Assembly: GCF_021513175.1 (NCBI RefSeq)
Contig: NZ_CP090953.1
Span: 2,290,501-2,354,500 of the forward strand
Length of the DNA stretch: 64,000 nucleotides
Source: Sphingomonas sp. S2-65
GTDB lineage: Bacteria; Pseudomonadota; Alphaproteobacteria; Sphingomonadales; Sphingomonadaceae
Reading direction: 5' to 3'
Shown here one piece after another: positions 17,064 to 26,600 of the stretch (its first letter is position 1; every line of letters begins with the position of its first letter). Made by a program: the position numbers and the translations under genes. The notes beneath the pieces were generated by a model. The model saw only the letters and a list, made by a program, of their open reading frames with translations. It did no database searches and had not been told where the DNA came from.

Positions 17064-17388
17064 ATGCGGCGTGCCCTTGCCGGGAGCGCGCTCGCCATTG
17101 GACTCGCCTGGGCGCCGGGGGCGAGCGCCGATCCTTGCGAAGGCGGGTTGCCGACCCAGGGCACTCGCGTCGTGCGGTATGTCGGCGACGGCGACAGCCT
17201 CTGCGTCAGCGCTCAGGACCGCCCCGATCAGTGGATCGAGGTGCCACGCTCGCCTGCCGGGCGGCCGGCAGAGCTATGACCGCGTCATGGACGATTGCAC
17301 GCTGAACGGCCGTCCGCTCGGGAGCTTGCTGCGGACCGATGGTGAAGCCGAGGACGGAAGAGGCTGGCGGCGGCAGCAGCGGCGCTGA
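17064..17388 (+). pseudogene. Secreted thermonuclease-like (SNase) protein, broken
   Basis: Starts with a signal peptide (MRRALAGSALAIGLAWAPGA) and then RVVRYVGDGDSLCV, the DGD motif of staphylococcal-nuclease-like domains, in one frame up to DQWIEV. The end of such a domain, QSYDRVMDDCTLNGRPLGSL, lies in another frame (stop at 17386-17388). The middle part with the active-site Arg and Glu is missing, so there has been a deletion of roughly 100 bases plus a frameshift. It is not likely to be functional. Confidence 0.6.
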
Positions 17389-17562
17389 TCGGCACTAGAC
17401 CGCTACGGCCTCAGATTGTGATCGGAGTCCTTGCGAGCTTTCAGAACAACTTGGGGACCTCTCGTCAGGCGCCCTTGAGGTGGGAGGATGAATTCGAAGG
17501 ATCACGTCGGAGCTGCCCGGACCTATCGTTCGTTGCGTCTCGAAAGCAAGGACCAGGATGAT

Positions 17563-18393
17563 ATGCGCATCATAGATCTCCCCGGTGGCGAACGGGTGCC
17601 TTGTCTAGGGCAGGGCACTTGGATGATGGGTGATCGCCGGGAGCGTCGTGCCGAGGAAATCGCGGCGCTTCGCGTTGGTATCGAGCTCGGCATGACGCTG
17701 ATCGACACCGCCGAAATGTACGGCGAGGGAGCCAGCGAGACACTGATTGGCGAGGCGATCACAGGCATACGCGATCAACTCTTCCTGGTCAGCAAGGCCT
17801 ATCCGCAAAATGCCGCGCGCGAACGCTTGGCCGGGTCGTGCGAGGCGAGCCTGAAGCGGCTCGGCACTGATCGCCTCGATCTCTATCTTCTCCATTGGCG
17901 TGGCAACGTGCCCTTGGCCGAGACCGTCGAGGCAATGGGGAGGCTCCAGCGCGAGGGCAAAATCCGCCATTGGGGTGTAAGCAACCTGGATACAGACGAC
18001 ATGGAGGAACTCGTGGCCGCCGGTGGCGGCACCTGCGCGACCGACCAGATCCTCTACAATCTTTCCCGTCGCGGGCCGGAGCATGGCCTCCTGCCATGGC
18101 TTGCCGATCGCGGCGTGTCGGCGATGGCCTATAGCCCGGTTGAGCAGGGGCGACTTCTCGGCAATCCCAAGCTTGCGGCGATCGCGTCTGAAATCGACGC
18201 GACACCATCGCAGCTCGCACTCGCCTGGGTTTTGCGTCGGCCAGGCGTGATCGCGATCCCGAAGGCCGCAAGCGTCGAGCATGTCCGCGAGAACTGCGCG
18301 GCGGCTGATCTCGTGCTGGACGCGAAGATACTGGCCAAGCTCGACGTGCTATTCCCCCGACCGCGCGAACCGCAGCCCCTCGAGATGCTCTAG
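17563..18393 (+). CDS. Aldo/keto reductase
   Basis: 276 residues from MRIIDLPGGERVP, the usual family start; an upstream in-frame ATG at 17488 with GGAGG close by would add 25 residues. The AKR catalytic tetrad is complete: Asp48 and Tyr53 (IDTAEMYGEG), Lys78 (LVSKAYP), His111 (LLHW). IPKAAS near the C-terminus fits the NADPH-binding signature. It is likely a cytoplasmic NADPH-dependent carbonyl reductase; the substrate cannot be told. It stands alone between remnants. Confidence 0.9.
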   Translation: MRIIDLPGGERVPCLGQGTWMMGDRRERRAEEIAALRVGIELGMTLIDTAEMYGEGASETLIGEAITGIRDQLFLVSKAYPQNAARERLAGSCEASLKRLGTDRLDLYLLHWRGNVPLAETVEAMGRLQREGKIRHWGVSNLDTDDMEELVAAGGGTCATDQILYNLSRRGPEHGLLPWLADRGVSAMAYSPVEQGRLLGNPKLAAIASEIDATPSQLALAWVLRRPGVIAIPKAASVEHVRENCAAADLVLDAKILAKLDVLFPRPREPQPLEML

Positions 18394-18416
18394 CAGCGGC
18401 CGACAGAGGGCCGCGC

Positions 18417-18581
18417 TCAACGAGTCAGCAAGCGCGCTATCGCTCCGTCGAGCTTTTGCCGGCTCCAGCTTTGTCGCCCACCCAGCACGACGGGGTTGGG
18501 CAGCGTCCCTCGATACACTTCGCGGATGAACGCGGACTCACGCAGGTCGAGGTATGCCGCAGCCGTTCGCTGCCGCATCAT
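18417..18581 (-). CDS. Small AlpA-like helix-turn-helix (excisionase-type) protein
   Basis: A 54-residue ORF: MMRQRTAAAYLDLRESAFIR, then EVYRGTLPNPVVLGGRQSWS and RQKLDGAIARLLTR. This is the compact winged HTH layout of AlpA/excisionase proteins (recognition helix AAAYLDLRESAFIREV, wing LPNPVVLGGRQSW, closing helix). These bind DNA to control phage or island excision or to activate an integrase. CCGGAG precedes the start. No integrase is nearby, but the surrounding remnants fit a former integration site. Confidence 0.6.
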   Translation of the reverse strand: MMRQRTAAAYLDLRESAFIREVYRGTLPNPVVLGGRQSWSRQKLDGAIARLLTR

Positions 18582-18627
18582 CTCCGGCCAGTCCGGGAAA
18601 CGAAGGGCGACATTGATCGTCCGTCGC

Positions 18628-18875
18628 GCCGTTTAGCGGCGCCTGGAAGCTCGACTGGCGGTCGGCGTTGAGCACCATCGCTTCTTCATCGATTAGCGCC
18701 GACTCGACCTTGAGCTTCGCGACGTTCCCGAGGATTGACGCGAAGCGATCCGAGCATTCGAATCCGGATCGTGTATAGCCTAGCGCCGTACCGCCTCCTA
18801 CCGCAGCCAGCGTGCGCTATCCGTCATGCTTCATCTCGTGCAGCCAGCAACGAGCGGTAGCGTCCACGGCAAGGA
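18628..18875 (-). pseudogene. ATP-dependent DNA ligase (LigD-type) fragment with a stop codon
   Basis: The translation WLHEMKHDG contains motif I of ATP-dependent ligases (E-x-K-x-D-G, the Lys that takes AMP). It is followed by a TAG at 18817-18819 where Tyr of KHDGYR would be. Then come RTLAAVGGGTALGYTRSGFE and KLKVESALIDEEAMVLNAD, the region of motif III. Similarity ends near 18628. Both ends of the ligase gene are missing. Confidence 0.6.
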
Positions 18876-18910
18876 TCATGAAGACCGTCGTCGGCGCCAG
18901 TGGCAGCTCC

Positions 18911-19098
18911 GCGCGACCATCGGTTATTCACCCGCAAGCGTCGGCCGGACCGCCCCCGCGGGCGGCGGCGATACCTGCGTCACCAAGAGGCTGCCTTTGG
19001 GGAGCAGTGCAAGCAGATTGGCGGCCGGTACGCTCCAATCGAGCCAATCCGCTCACTGGTCTTGCCGTAATGCGAGATCGGGCGGCTATGATACGGCG
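18911..19098 (-). pseudogene. SRAP gene tail fragment, copy 2
   Basis: 188 bases aligning end to end with 15631-15819 (the last part of the SRAP gene), in the same orientation, with scattered substitutions and a one-base deletion near 19072. Sequences on both sides differ from those of copy 1. It is a leftover of a second SRAP gene or of a duplication. Confidence 0.65.
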
Positions 19099-19160
19099 AG
19101 CTCGACGTGCTGGCAGAGCGGCTGCGCGGCTGGAGGACGGCTATTCAGCCTTTCGCCCCA

Positions 19161-19691
19161 TCAGTCCGCTACCTCTACTTCATAGGGTTCGCCAGTTTCG
19201 TCGATTGGAATTAGTGACGCAGAGGATTCGCCGGAGACATACAGGAGCTTGCCGTCGCGCACGCTGCCCACGAACGATCGACCGTAGGAGTCGAGCTTGG
19301 TCCAGGCGCCTAGCTCCTCCAGCTTGGCGCGTCCGATCATCGCCGCATCGACCTTGGCGCAGGATTCGCGCTCCCACAGGAACTGCTGCTGCTTGGTCCC
19401 GGCATAAGCGAAGGTGATCAGGCACGACGTTCCGCCATTGGCCATGGCGGTGTCCTGCTTCGCCAGCACCTTCGAAACGGACGATTGCGCCGGATTGTGC
19501 GCGGCTGAAGTGGGAGCGGCTGCCGGTGGCAGATCCGCAGCTTTAGTACTCGGAGCGGCAGGCGCGGTGCCGTTTCCCCCACCAGCGGGTGCCGCGTCGG
19601 AGCAGGAAGCAGCGGTCAGCGACAGCGCAGCGAGCAGCAGGCGCGCGCCAAACCGGTTCTGCATCCGAAGATAATATGGAAGATCGATCAT
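19161..19691 (-). CDS. Lipoprotein, possible immunity protein (paralogue 2)
   Basis: 176 residues; the start at 19691 is set by AGGAG seven bases upstream. Signal with lipobox TAASC, then a Pro/Ala-rich linker, then a globular domain. The domain shares most of its pattern with the preceding gene product: SKVLAKQD, a Cys-containing strand (TSCLITFAYAGTKQQQFLW), ESCAKVDAAMIGRAKLEELGAW, and a C-terminal PYEVEVAD. Two conserved Cys residues could form a disulphide. It is the last gene of an operon headed by a peptidoglycan hydrolase lacking a signal peptide. That suggests, but does not prove, protection of the periplasm against that enzyme. Confidence 0.8.
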   Translation of the reverse strand: MIDLPYYLRMQNRFGARLLLAALSLTAASCSDAAPAGGGNGTAPAAPSTKAADLPPAAAPTSAAHNPAQSSVSKVLAKQDTAMANGGTSCLITFAYAGTKQQQFLWERESCAKVDAAMIGRAKLEELGAWTKLDSYGRSFVGSVRDGKLLYVSGESSASLIPIDETGEPYEVEVAD

Positions 19692-19711
19692 GCCCATTCT
19701 CCTGGCAACGC

Positions 19712-20272
19712 TCAGTCGGCCACTTCGATTTCGGCGGCAGTCCCGGTCTCGTCCTCGGGATAGATCGCTGCGGAGAATTCACCCTCGACGAACAGCGTCT
19801 GGCCGCCCGGCGTCTTCTCAACATAGCCGCGTTGAAACTCGTCGAGCTTTTCCCACCAGCCCAGCTCTTCCATCTTGGCGCGCCCGATCATGCCTGCGGT
19901 CACCTTGGCGCAGGGCTCGTCCCACACCGTCTGCTGGGGCTCCTCGCCCGCATAGACGAAGTCGATATAGCAGGCGATCTTGCCGCTGACCATTTTCTGG
20001 TCCTTCTTGCCCATCACCTTGGACACGGCGAACTTGTCCGAGCTCTTGGGAGCGGGAGCCGGTGCGCCGGTGGGATGAACGTCCTGTGCCGCCTCCACAG
20101 CCGTGTTGCCCGCCGGCGTCGAAGCGACGTCAGTCTGGGTGGCAGCAGTGGTGTCGTTGCGCTCCGGAACTGTCGCGGACCCGGAACAGGCCGCGGTCGC
20201 CAGCGCCAACGCAGCGAGCGTCAGCCCGGTTTGACGGCCGGAGCGGCGCTCAGTGCGGGTCATATTCGACAT
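19712..20272 (-). CDS. Lipoprotein, possible immunity protein (paralogue 1)
   Basis: 186 residues with a lipoprotein signal (lipobox ATAAC) and a linker, then SKVMGKKDQKM, IACYIDFVYAGEEPQQTVWD, EPCAKVTAGMIGRAKMEELG and a C-terminal AAEIEVAD: a clear paralogue of the next gene product. The start overlaps the end of the hydrolase gene by 23 bases (an alternative ATG at 20263 overlaps by 14), so translation is probably coupled. Location would be the periplasmic face of a membrane, where the hydrolase would act. Confidence 0.8.
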   Translation of the reverse strand: MSNMTRTERRSGRQTGLTLAALALATAACSGSATVPERNDTTAATQTDVASTPAGNTAVEAAQDVHPTGAPAPAPKSSDKFAVSKVMGKKDQKMVSGKIACYIDFVYAGEEPQQTVWDEPCAKVTAGMIGRAKMEELGWWEKLDEFQRGYVEKTPGGQTLFVEGEFSAAIYPEDETGTAAEIEVAD

Positions 20273-21374
20273 GGAGGTGGTTGTTGCTGGCATTGTTGAA
20301 GGTCTCGAAGATGACGTCATAGCGGTTTCCCAGCGATTGGCGCACGGCATCGCGCAGTGCGCGGCCCTCCGCGATCGAGATGTTGTTGCCGCGGAAATCG
20401 AGCGCCCTATCCGAATAATGGAGCGACTGCCTGCCGTGCCGGCTGTCGTTACCCGACGTAATGACGGGCGTGGGAAGCTGAAGCTGGCGCGCCGCACTGG
20501 CAACCGCGCGGATCACTGCGTCCATCTCGGGAGCGAGATGGCCGATCTTCACGCTTGCGGCCTTCACCTGCACGCCGCTGGCCGCTGCCACGGTGTTGCC
20601 GTTGACGCGCAATCCGGCAGGCGGCAGGCCCGGCGCTCGCGTCGGTGAGACGGGGGCGGGCGCCTGCTGCGCGGCGGCTGCGGTGGGCAGCACGAGCGTG
20701 AACGGGGCGGGGCGGCGGCGCTGAAGGCCAGCGGTGGTGCCATGGCGATGGATCGACTTGCCATGGCCGAATACCGGTCCATCCAGCGCGTTGATCCAGG
20801 CCAGGTTCTTCTTGTCGGAATAATTGGGATTGGCGTAATTCAGATGGGTGCCCACCGACGAAGCTCGACCGCCTGCGCGCTCGGCGAGGTAGGCATCCAC
20901 CACCTGGTTGACACGGCGGCTGACGGTGCTGACCGCCAGATCCTCGACCGAGTCGCGCTTGTCGCGCCAGGCGATCGGGCCGTTTATGTCCGAGAACTGG
21001 CTCTTGGCATTGACTACGCCTGACACGGTGCTGCCCCACACGCCCGACGCGACGCGGTTCAGGATCGTGTCGATGATGCCGTGCGCCTGGTCCACGCCCG
21101 AGCTCTGCACCCATTCGGTCTGTAGCGTCTTCTTGATGTTGAGCACATCGGTGGCGGTAAGCGTCAGCTTTCCGCCCGCCAGCCGCGTCGCGCCACCGCT
21201 GGCACCGGCGCTCGGGGAAACCCCGGGAAGGATTAGCCGCTGCCCGACATGGATCACGTTGACGTTCTGGATGCCGTTGCTGTGAGCAAGCGCGCGCATG
21301 CCGACGCCGGAACGTCGGGCGATCGCCGACAAGGTGTCGCCTGGCCGGACGACATAGGTGCGATCGGCGGGCAT
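20250..21374 (-). CDS. LysM / SleB-like / M15-like peptidoglycan hydrolase without signal peptide
   Basis: 374 residues, three domains. LysM at 5-50 (YVVRPGDTLSAIARRSGV, NVIHVGQRLILPG) binds glycan. A SleB-like cell-wall hydrolase (Hydrolase_2) spans about 75-205, with Glu87 (LQTEWVQ) and IIDTILNRVASGVWGSTVSG. A Pro/Ala linker is followed by an M15-type metallopeptidase at 275-374, with His319 and Asp326 in SLHYSDRALDF and His368 in HLHVEYD as zinc ligands. There is no signal peptide, so it needs lysis or a dedicated secretion system to reach the wall. Two lipoprotein genes follow with overlap. A phage-endolysin origin or a type VI effector are both possible. Confidence 0.82.
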   Translation of the reverse strand: MPADRTYVVRPGDTLSAIARRSGVGMRALAHSNGIQNVNVIHVGQRLILPGVSPSAGASGGATRLAGGKLTLTATDVLNIKKTLQTEWVQSSGVDQAHGIIDTILNRVASGVWGSTVSGVVNAKSQFSDINGPIAWRDKRDSVEDLAVSTVSRRVNQVVDAYLAERAGGRASSVGTHLNYANPNYSDKKNLAWINALDGPVFGHGKSIHRHGTTAGLQRRRPAPFTLVLPTAAAAQQAPAPVSPTRAPGLPPAGLRVNGNTVAAASGVQVKAASVKIGHLAPEMDAVIRAVASAARQLQLPTPVITSGNDSRHGRQSLHYSDRALDFRGNNISIAEGRALRDAVRQSLGNRYDVIFETFNNASNNHLHVEYDPH

Positions 21375-21911
21375 CAGGACTGCCGATCCCGGTTCTTACG
21401 AAGCATCATGCCATTCATTCGCTCGCGCTCCTGTACGTGGCTTCATGATCCATTTTAACGGCCCCGCCGGTGCGGTCAAACGATCGTTCCAGCTTTGCGA
21501 TCCATTCGCGCGCCGAGCGTGTGGCACTGGTTGGACGGGGAAGGACGGCTTGGATGAACGCCCCTTGCTAAACGCAGTATCTTCGCGCAGTGGAATGGAC
21601 GGGGCGGGCCGTACAGGGAGGCTCGAATTGAAGCAGTATGGGCGTGCCTTGATCCTAGGGGCGCGGCGGAATTCCGCCGGCACCTGGACAGGCATTTCGC
21701 GGGCACCTGGCGGCGGTGGGCGCACTGCAAGCCCCATGGTGCTACCCGATCCGGCCACGTGCCTCACCACTTCACCGCCGACAGTTCCGGTAAAGCGCGT
21801 GGTAACTTCGAACCGTACCGAAATGTCCAGCACGGCGCGACAAGCAACGCGACGGGTGCAATGATGACGTCGTATTCATAGCGTTCAAGGCGTTCAAAGG
21901 GGAAGCGCAAC
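21375..21911. other. Divergent promoter region without a supported gene
   Basis: 537 bases between two divergent operons. ORFs on both strands (about 145-168 codons) lack ribosome sites and recognised motifs. A short direct repeat (GCGTTCAA, 21885-21900) precedes tpsB; its spacing is wrong for LexA. Confidence 0.4.
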
Positions 21912-23654
21912 GTGCATCAATTGACGCGGTTCTATCGTAGTGGTAGCGTGGCTGGACTACTGGCGGGATTGCTGTGGAGCGGCGGCGCCGATGCGCAGAA
22001 CGTGCCGCAGAGCCTTCCTTCGCCCGAACAGGTCACCCCGCCGACTCCGGAGCTTCGCGGACCGTCGCGTGTCGATGTGGATTCGCGTTCGGCTTTCCAG
22101 GCAGAGCGCTGCCCGTTCGATGATTCGGCACTGCGGCTCGACCTTCGCCGCGTTGAGTTCACCCGCGCCGACGGTTCGCCGCTCCAGCCCGAGATCCAGG
22201 CAGTGGTGGCGCGCCTGAAACTGCCCGCCGGCGACCAATCGATCCGGGTGGTGTGCGACCTCCGGGACGAGGTGAACGAGGCCCTGCGCCGCGCTGGCTG
22301 GATCGCATCGGTCCAGATCCCCGCGCAGGAGATCAACGACGGCACGCTGCGGTTGCAGATCGTGACCGCGCGCATGGTCGAAACGCGGGTACGCGGCAAT
22401 CCGGGGCCCTATGAGAAGCTGTTGCGCGAACGGCTGGCCCAGCTCCAATCCTATGATCCGCTGAACGAGCGCACGGTGGAACGGCTGCTGCTGCTGGCCG
22501 GGGACGTGCCCGGGCTCGACATCCAGCTCGCGCTGCGCCCGGCGGGCCGCGAGCAGGGCGAGGTGATCGGCGAAGTTACGATCAACTATCGCCGCTTCAC
22601 CGTGCTCGCCAATGCGCAGAACTACAATTCGCGGGTGCTGGGGCGCGAGACCGGCTATGTCCGCGCCGAATATTACGGGCTAACGGGTCTCAGCGACGTT
22701 ACCTATGTCGGACTTTCCAGCACCGCCGACTTCCAGGAGCAGAAGATCGTCCAGGGCGGCCACATCTTCGGGCTGGACGGCAAGGGATCGACCTTTGGCG
22801 GGCGGCTCAGCTACGCTTGGTCGCGCCCCGATTTGGGCGTGCTCGACTATCGCACCGACACGCTGATCGCCGGGTTCGACTATGCCCGCCCGCTGGTGCG
22901 CTCGCTCAACACCAACGTGACCGTCGGGCTCGGCTTCGATTACATCAACCAGATCACCGACATCTATTCCGGCGACACGAAGCTCCCGCTAACGCGCGAC
23001 CGGATGCGCATCGCTTATGCCAGCCTCTCCGGCGACACCCGCAACGTGCGCGGCGACGGCAGCCTGGTCTGGTCGCTGCGCACCGCGCTGGAGTTGCGTA
23101 AGGGTTTCGACATCCTCGACGCGTCGCAGCAGGGCGTGCGCGGCGGCGAGATCCAGTCGCGCGTCGACGGGCATGCCGACGCCTTCCTGCTGCGCGGCAG
23201 CGTGGAGGCAGTGGCCGGGATCACGCCGGGCTTCCGGTTGATCGGGCGAGGCCAGGCGCAGTGGACCAACGTGTCGCTGCTCAATTACGAGGAATTCTCA
23301 CTCGGCAACCTGACCATAGGGCGCGGATACGATCCGGGCGCGAACAGCGGCGATCGAGCGGTGGGGCTCAGCGGCGGGGCCGAACTCGACCTGCCGCCAG
23401 TGGCACACGTGACGCCGCAGGTGTTCGGCTTCTACGATTTCGTCTATCTCGATAATCTCGACCGCGGTGCGACCGAGCGCAATCGCAGGCTCTCCAGCTT
23501 CGGCGGCGGTGTGCGGCTGGGGCTGCCGGGGCTGGCGCTGCTGGAAGTGACGTACGCCCATCCCAAGGACAAGGCGCTGATCATCGACGAGCGCCGTCCT
23601 TCGGACCGAGTTCTGGTTTCCTTGTCGCTGCGGTTCAGCGACTCCGCGCGGTAA
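21912..23654 (+). CDS. TpsB transporter (ShlB/FhaC family)
   Basis: 580 residues, starting at GTG 21912 with AAGGGGAAG before it. Signal peptide (about 1-28, ending ADA), a POTRA-containing periplasmic part (about 75-210: LDLRRVEFTRADGSPL; LRLQIVTARMVETRVRGNPG) and a beta-barrel (about 215-580). The barrel has GRGYDPG near 468 in the place of the VRGY motif of loop L6. It ends VSLSLRF. These Omp85-like proteins recognise the N-terminal TPS domain of a partner and move it across the outer membrane. The partner is the next gene, 27 bases downstream. Confidence 0.92.
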   Translation: MHQLTRFYRSGSVAGLLAGLLWSGGADAQNVPQSLPSPEQVTPPTPELRGPSRVDVDSRSAFQAERCPFDDSALRLDLRRVEFTRADGSPLQPEIQAVVARLKLPAGDQSIRVVCDLRDEVNEALRRAGWIASVQIPAQEINDGTLRLQIVTARMVETRVRGNPGPYEKLLRERLAQLQSYDPLNERTVERLLLLAGDVPGLDIQLALRPAGREQGEVIGEVTINYRRFTVLANAQNYNSRVLGRETGYVRAEYYGLTGLSDVTYVGLSSTADFQEQKIVQGGHIFGLDGKGSTFGGRLSYAWSRPDLGVLDYRTDTLIAGFDYARPLVRSLNTNVTVGLGFDYINQITDIYSGDTKLPLTRDRMRIAYASLSGDTRNVRGDGSLVWSLRTALELRKGFDILDASQQGVRGGEIQSRVDGHADAFLLRGSVEAVAGITPGFRLIGRGQAQWTNVSLLNYEEFSLGNLTIGRGYDPGANSGDRAVGLSGGAELDLPPVAHVTPQVFGFYDFVYLDNLDRGATERNRRLSSFGGGVRLGLPGLALLEVTYAHPKDKALIIDERRPSDRVLVSLSLRFSDSAR

Positions 23655-23681
23655 TTTAATGCGGCGATTGAGGAGCGTATC

Positions 23682-26600
23682 ATGCTGACGAACCACCTGC
23701 CGACCCGGGCTTCGCACGCCGCGCTCCTGCGCAAGCTGGCGCTGTCCAGCGCGCTGGCGGGCAGTCTGGCACTGCCGTCGATCGCATGCGCGCAGAACAC
23801 CACGCCGGGCGGGCAGACGGTGGGGCCGGTGACGGGCGGCAGCGCGCCGACCTTCAATGGAAGTACGGGAACGCTCACCGGCAACCAGGCGAACCTGGAC
23901 GTGGACCTGCGTGCGCAAAGCACGATCATCAACTGGGACCGGTTCAACATCGCCCAGGGCAGCAGGGTCGATTTCGGAACGGGCTTGACCGGCCCCGTCG
24001 CGGTGCTCAACCGGGTGACCGGCGGGGGGGCGACCAACATTCGGGGCGCTCTCACCTCCGACGCCAATGTCAACGTGTTCCTGGTCAATCCCAATGGGAT
24101 CATGATCACCGGCAGGGGCAGCGTGTCGACGGGATCGTTCGTCGGCAGCACGCTCGATATCCGGGACAGCGACTTCACCGCGGGCAATTATGTCTTCAAT
24201 GGCAGGTCCGCGCTCAGCGACAATTCCGACGCCAAGGCAGTAACTGTCGGGCCAGACGCCAGCATCCAGACCAATGGAACGGGCTTGGGCCTGATCCTGC
24301 TCGGGCGGCAGGTGACCAGCGCGGGAAGCCTGCAGGCCGGCGTCAACCAGGACGTGGCGCTCGTCGCGGCGGAGAATGTGACGCTCAGCTATACCGCAGG
24401 AAGCCCACTCGGCATCGAGATCACCCGAGGCACGACCCTCGACCCGAACGCCCTGCAGATCGTCGGGGGTTCGATCCAGGGCCGCAACGTCTATTTCGCG
24501 ATGGCGACCCGAGGCTCGGTGACGAACGCGCTGCTGCAGGTCGACGGCAACGTCACGGCCGTGAACGGCACCAAAGGCATCGTCATCCTCGCCGGCAAGG
24601 CAGCGATCGATCCGGATATCCGCGCCACCGGCCTCACCACCGGCAATGACGACGCGGTCAGCGTCAAGGGCGCCTTGAGATATACCGGCACCGGCGGGGG
24701 CGTCCGGATCGGCGCCAGCGATACTGTCACCGTCGGCGGGGCGATCACCAGCGGCGGCGACTATACCGTGCGCGGCGACAGCGTGACTCTGGGCGCGACG
24801 AACACCGCCGTCCGCCAGCAGGCGGATGGCGCGGTGTCGATCGCTGCCACCGGTGGCGACCTGCGCGGACTTGGAACCCTCCAGCTCGCTGCCGATTTCG
24901 ACGGCAGCGGCGGTCAGGCGCTGCGGCTCGAGGCCGACCGAAATGTGGATTTTGGCCAGGCAACGCTGCTCGAAAGCGGCGGCACGGGGCTGGCCTCGGC
25001 AGTCAACATCTTTTCGAGCAGCCGCAACGGTAACGTCCTGCTGGGCGACGTGCGCGCGCTGACGCTAGATGGTGGACTGAGCAGCGGCAGCGCGGCGCTG
25101 GAGGGACGCCTGGACCGCGCGGCGAGCGGTGGCAATGGTGGCGAGGTGCGGGCCCGCACCGTCCAGCTCGGCGGCACCGCGGTGATCGACGCGTCGACGC
25201 TGACGCTCGGTTCGCTCACCGCCGCCGGCGATGTGGCGCTGACCGCCGACGCCATGCGGGTGGGCAGCGTGACCTCCACCGGCGGCACCGCAACGCTGAC
25301 CGCCACGTCGCTGCACGGTCTGACAACGACGGCGCGTACGGACGTGAGCGCTGCGGGCGCGGTGTCGATCGACGTCGATAACAGCGCGCTGCTCGGCACG
25401 GTCTCGTCGGGTGGCGCCGTTGCGCTGACGGCCGGCAGCTTCGACGCGAGCAACGTCACCGCGCAAACGGGCGCCACGCTGCAGGCACGGTCCGGCAATG
25501 CCACGCTTGCGGAGGCGACGGTGGTCGCCGGCTCCGCCAGCCTCACCGCTGCGGGCGACGCCTCCGTGCGCGGCCCCGTCTCGATCGGCGGGGACTACAG
25601 CGTCACCGGGAATGTCGTGCAATTGAGCGGCATCCAGTCGGCGACGGGGGCGGTGACCGTCGCTGCGCGAACGGGGGCGGTCGGCAGCACGAATTCGCTT
25701 GTCCTGACCGCGAACAGCGATGCGGTGGGCGCCGAGGCCCTGACACTGCGCGGCCGAGTGAACCTGTCGGCGGACAGCACCTTGAACGGCGGCCCGGCGC
25801 GCGAATCGGGGGTGGTGATCGACACCTTGCTGACCAATGGCGTCACGCTCGGCAACGTGAACGCGGCGACGCTGACGATCGCCGGCGGCGTGCCGCTGCT
25901 TGGCGACATACGCCTGGGCACAGTGACGACCACCGGTGACCTGTCGCTGCAATCGGCGGGGGCAATCGACGCGGTCGGCTTGCAATCGACCGCCGGGCTG
26001 GTCAGCGCGCGCGCCGCGACAATCGATATCGGCGGGGTCACGGCGGCCACCAGCGCTACGCTGAGCGGGCGCACCGTCGAATTCAACACGATCAACGCAG
26101 CCAGCGCCGACGTGGCGACCACCGGCCTGACGGGCACGCGCTTCATTCAGGGCGGCACGATCACCACGGCGGGTGCCGCCACGGTGACCGGCAGCGGCGG
26201 CGTGATCGATCTCGATGGCGTCACGGCGGGCGGCGCCCTTTCGGTCTCCTCCGCAGGCGCGGTGGATCTCGGCACGCTTCGGATCGGCGGGGACGCGACG
26301 ATCACCACGACCGGGGCTGCCAGCGACATCACCATCGCGGCGCTCGACGCCGCCGGCGCGGCGTTGGTCAGCGGATCGCGGGACATCACGGCCGGACCGC
26401 TCGCAAGCACCGCCGGCGGGCTCACCGTCACTGCGACTCGCAGTGTCGCGGGACTCGGCACCAGCGGGCGTCTGGCGCTCACCGCTGCAACCGACCTGGT
26501 GCTCACGGCCGGTGGCAACGCCCGGCTGGGCGCGGTGTCGGGCAACACGCTCGCCCTGCGCGCCGGCACGCTCGACAGCTTGGCGCTGCGCGGTGACGCG

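Noticed and set aside
18755..18775. TTCGAATCC as a tRNA T-loop
   Set aside because: No acceptor, D or anticodon stems around it; it lies inside the ligase fragment.
21885..21900. GTTC direct repeat before tpsB as a LexA box
   Set aside because: Spacing is 5 bases, not 7, so it does not fit the alphaproteobacterial operator.
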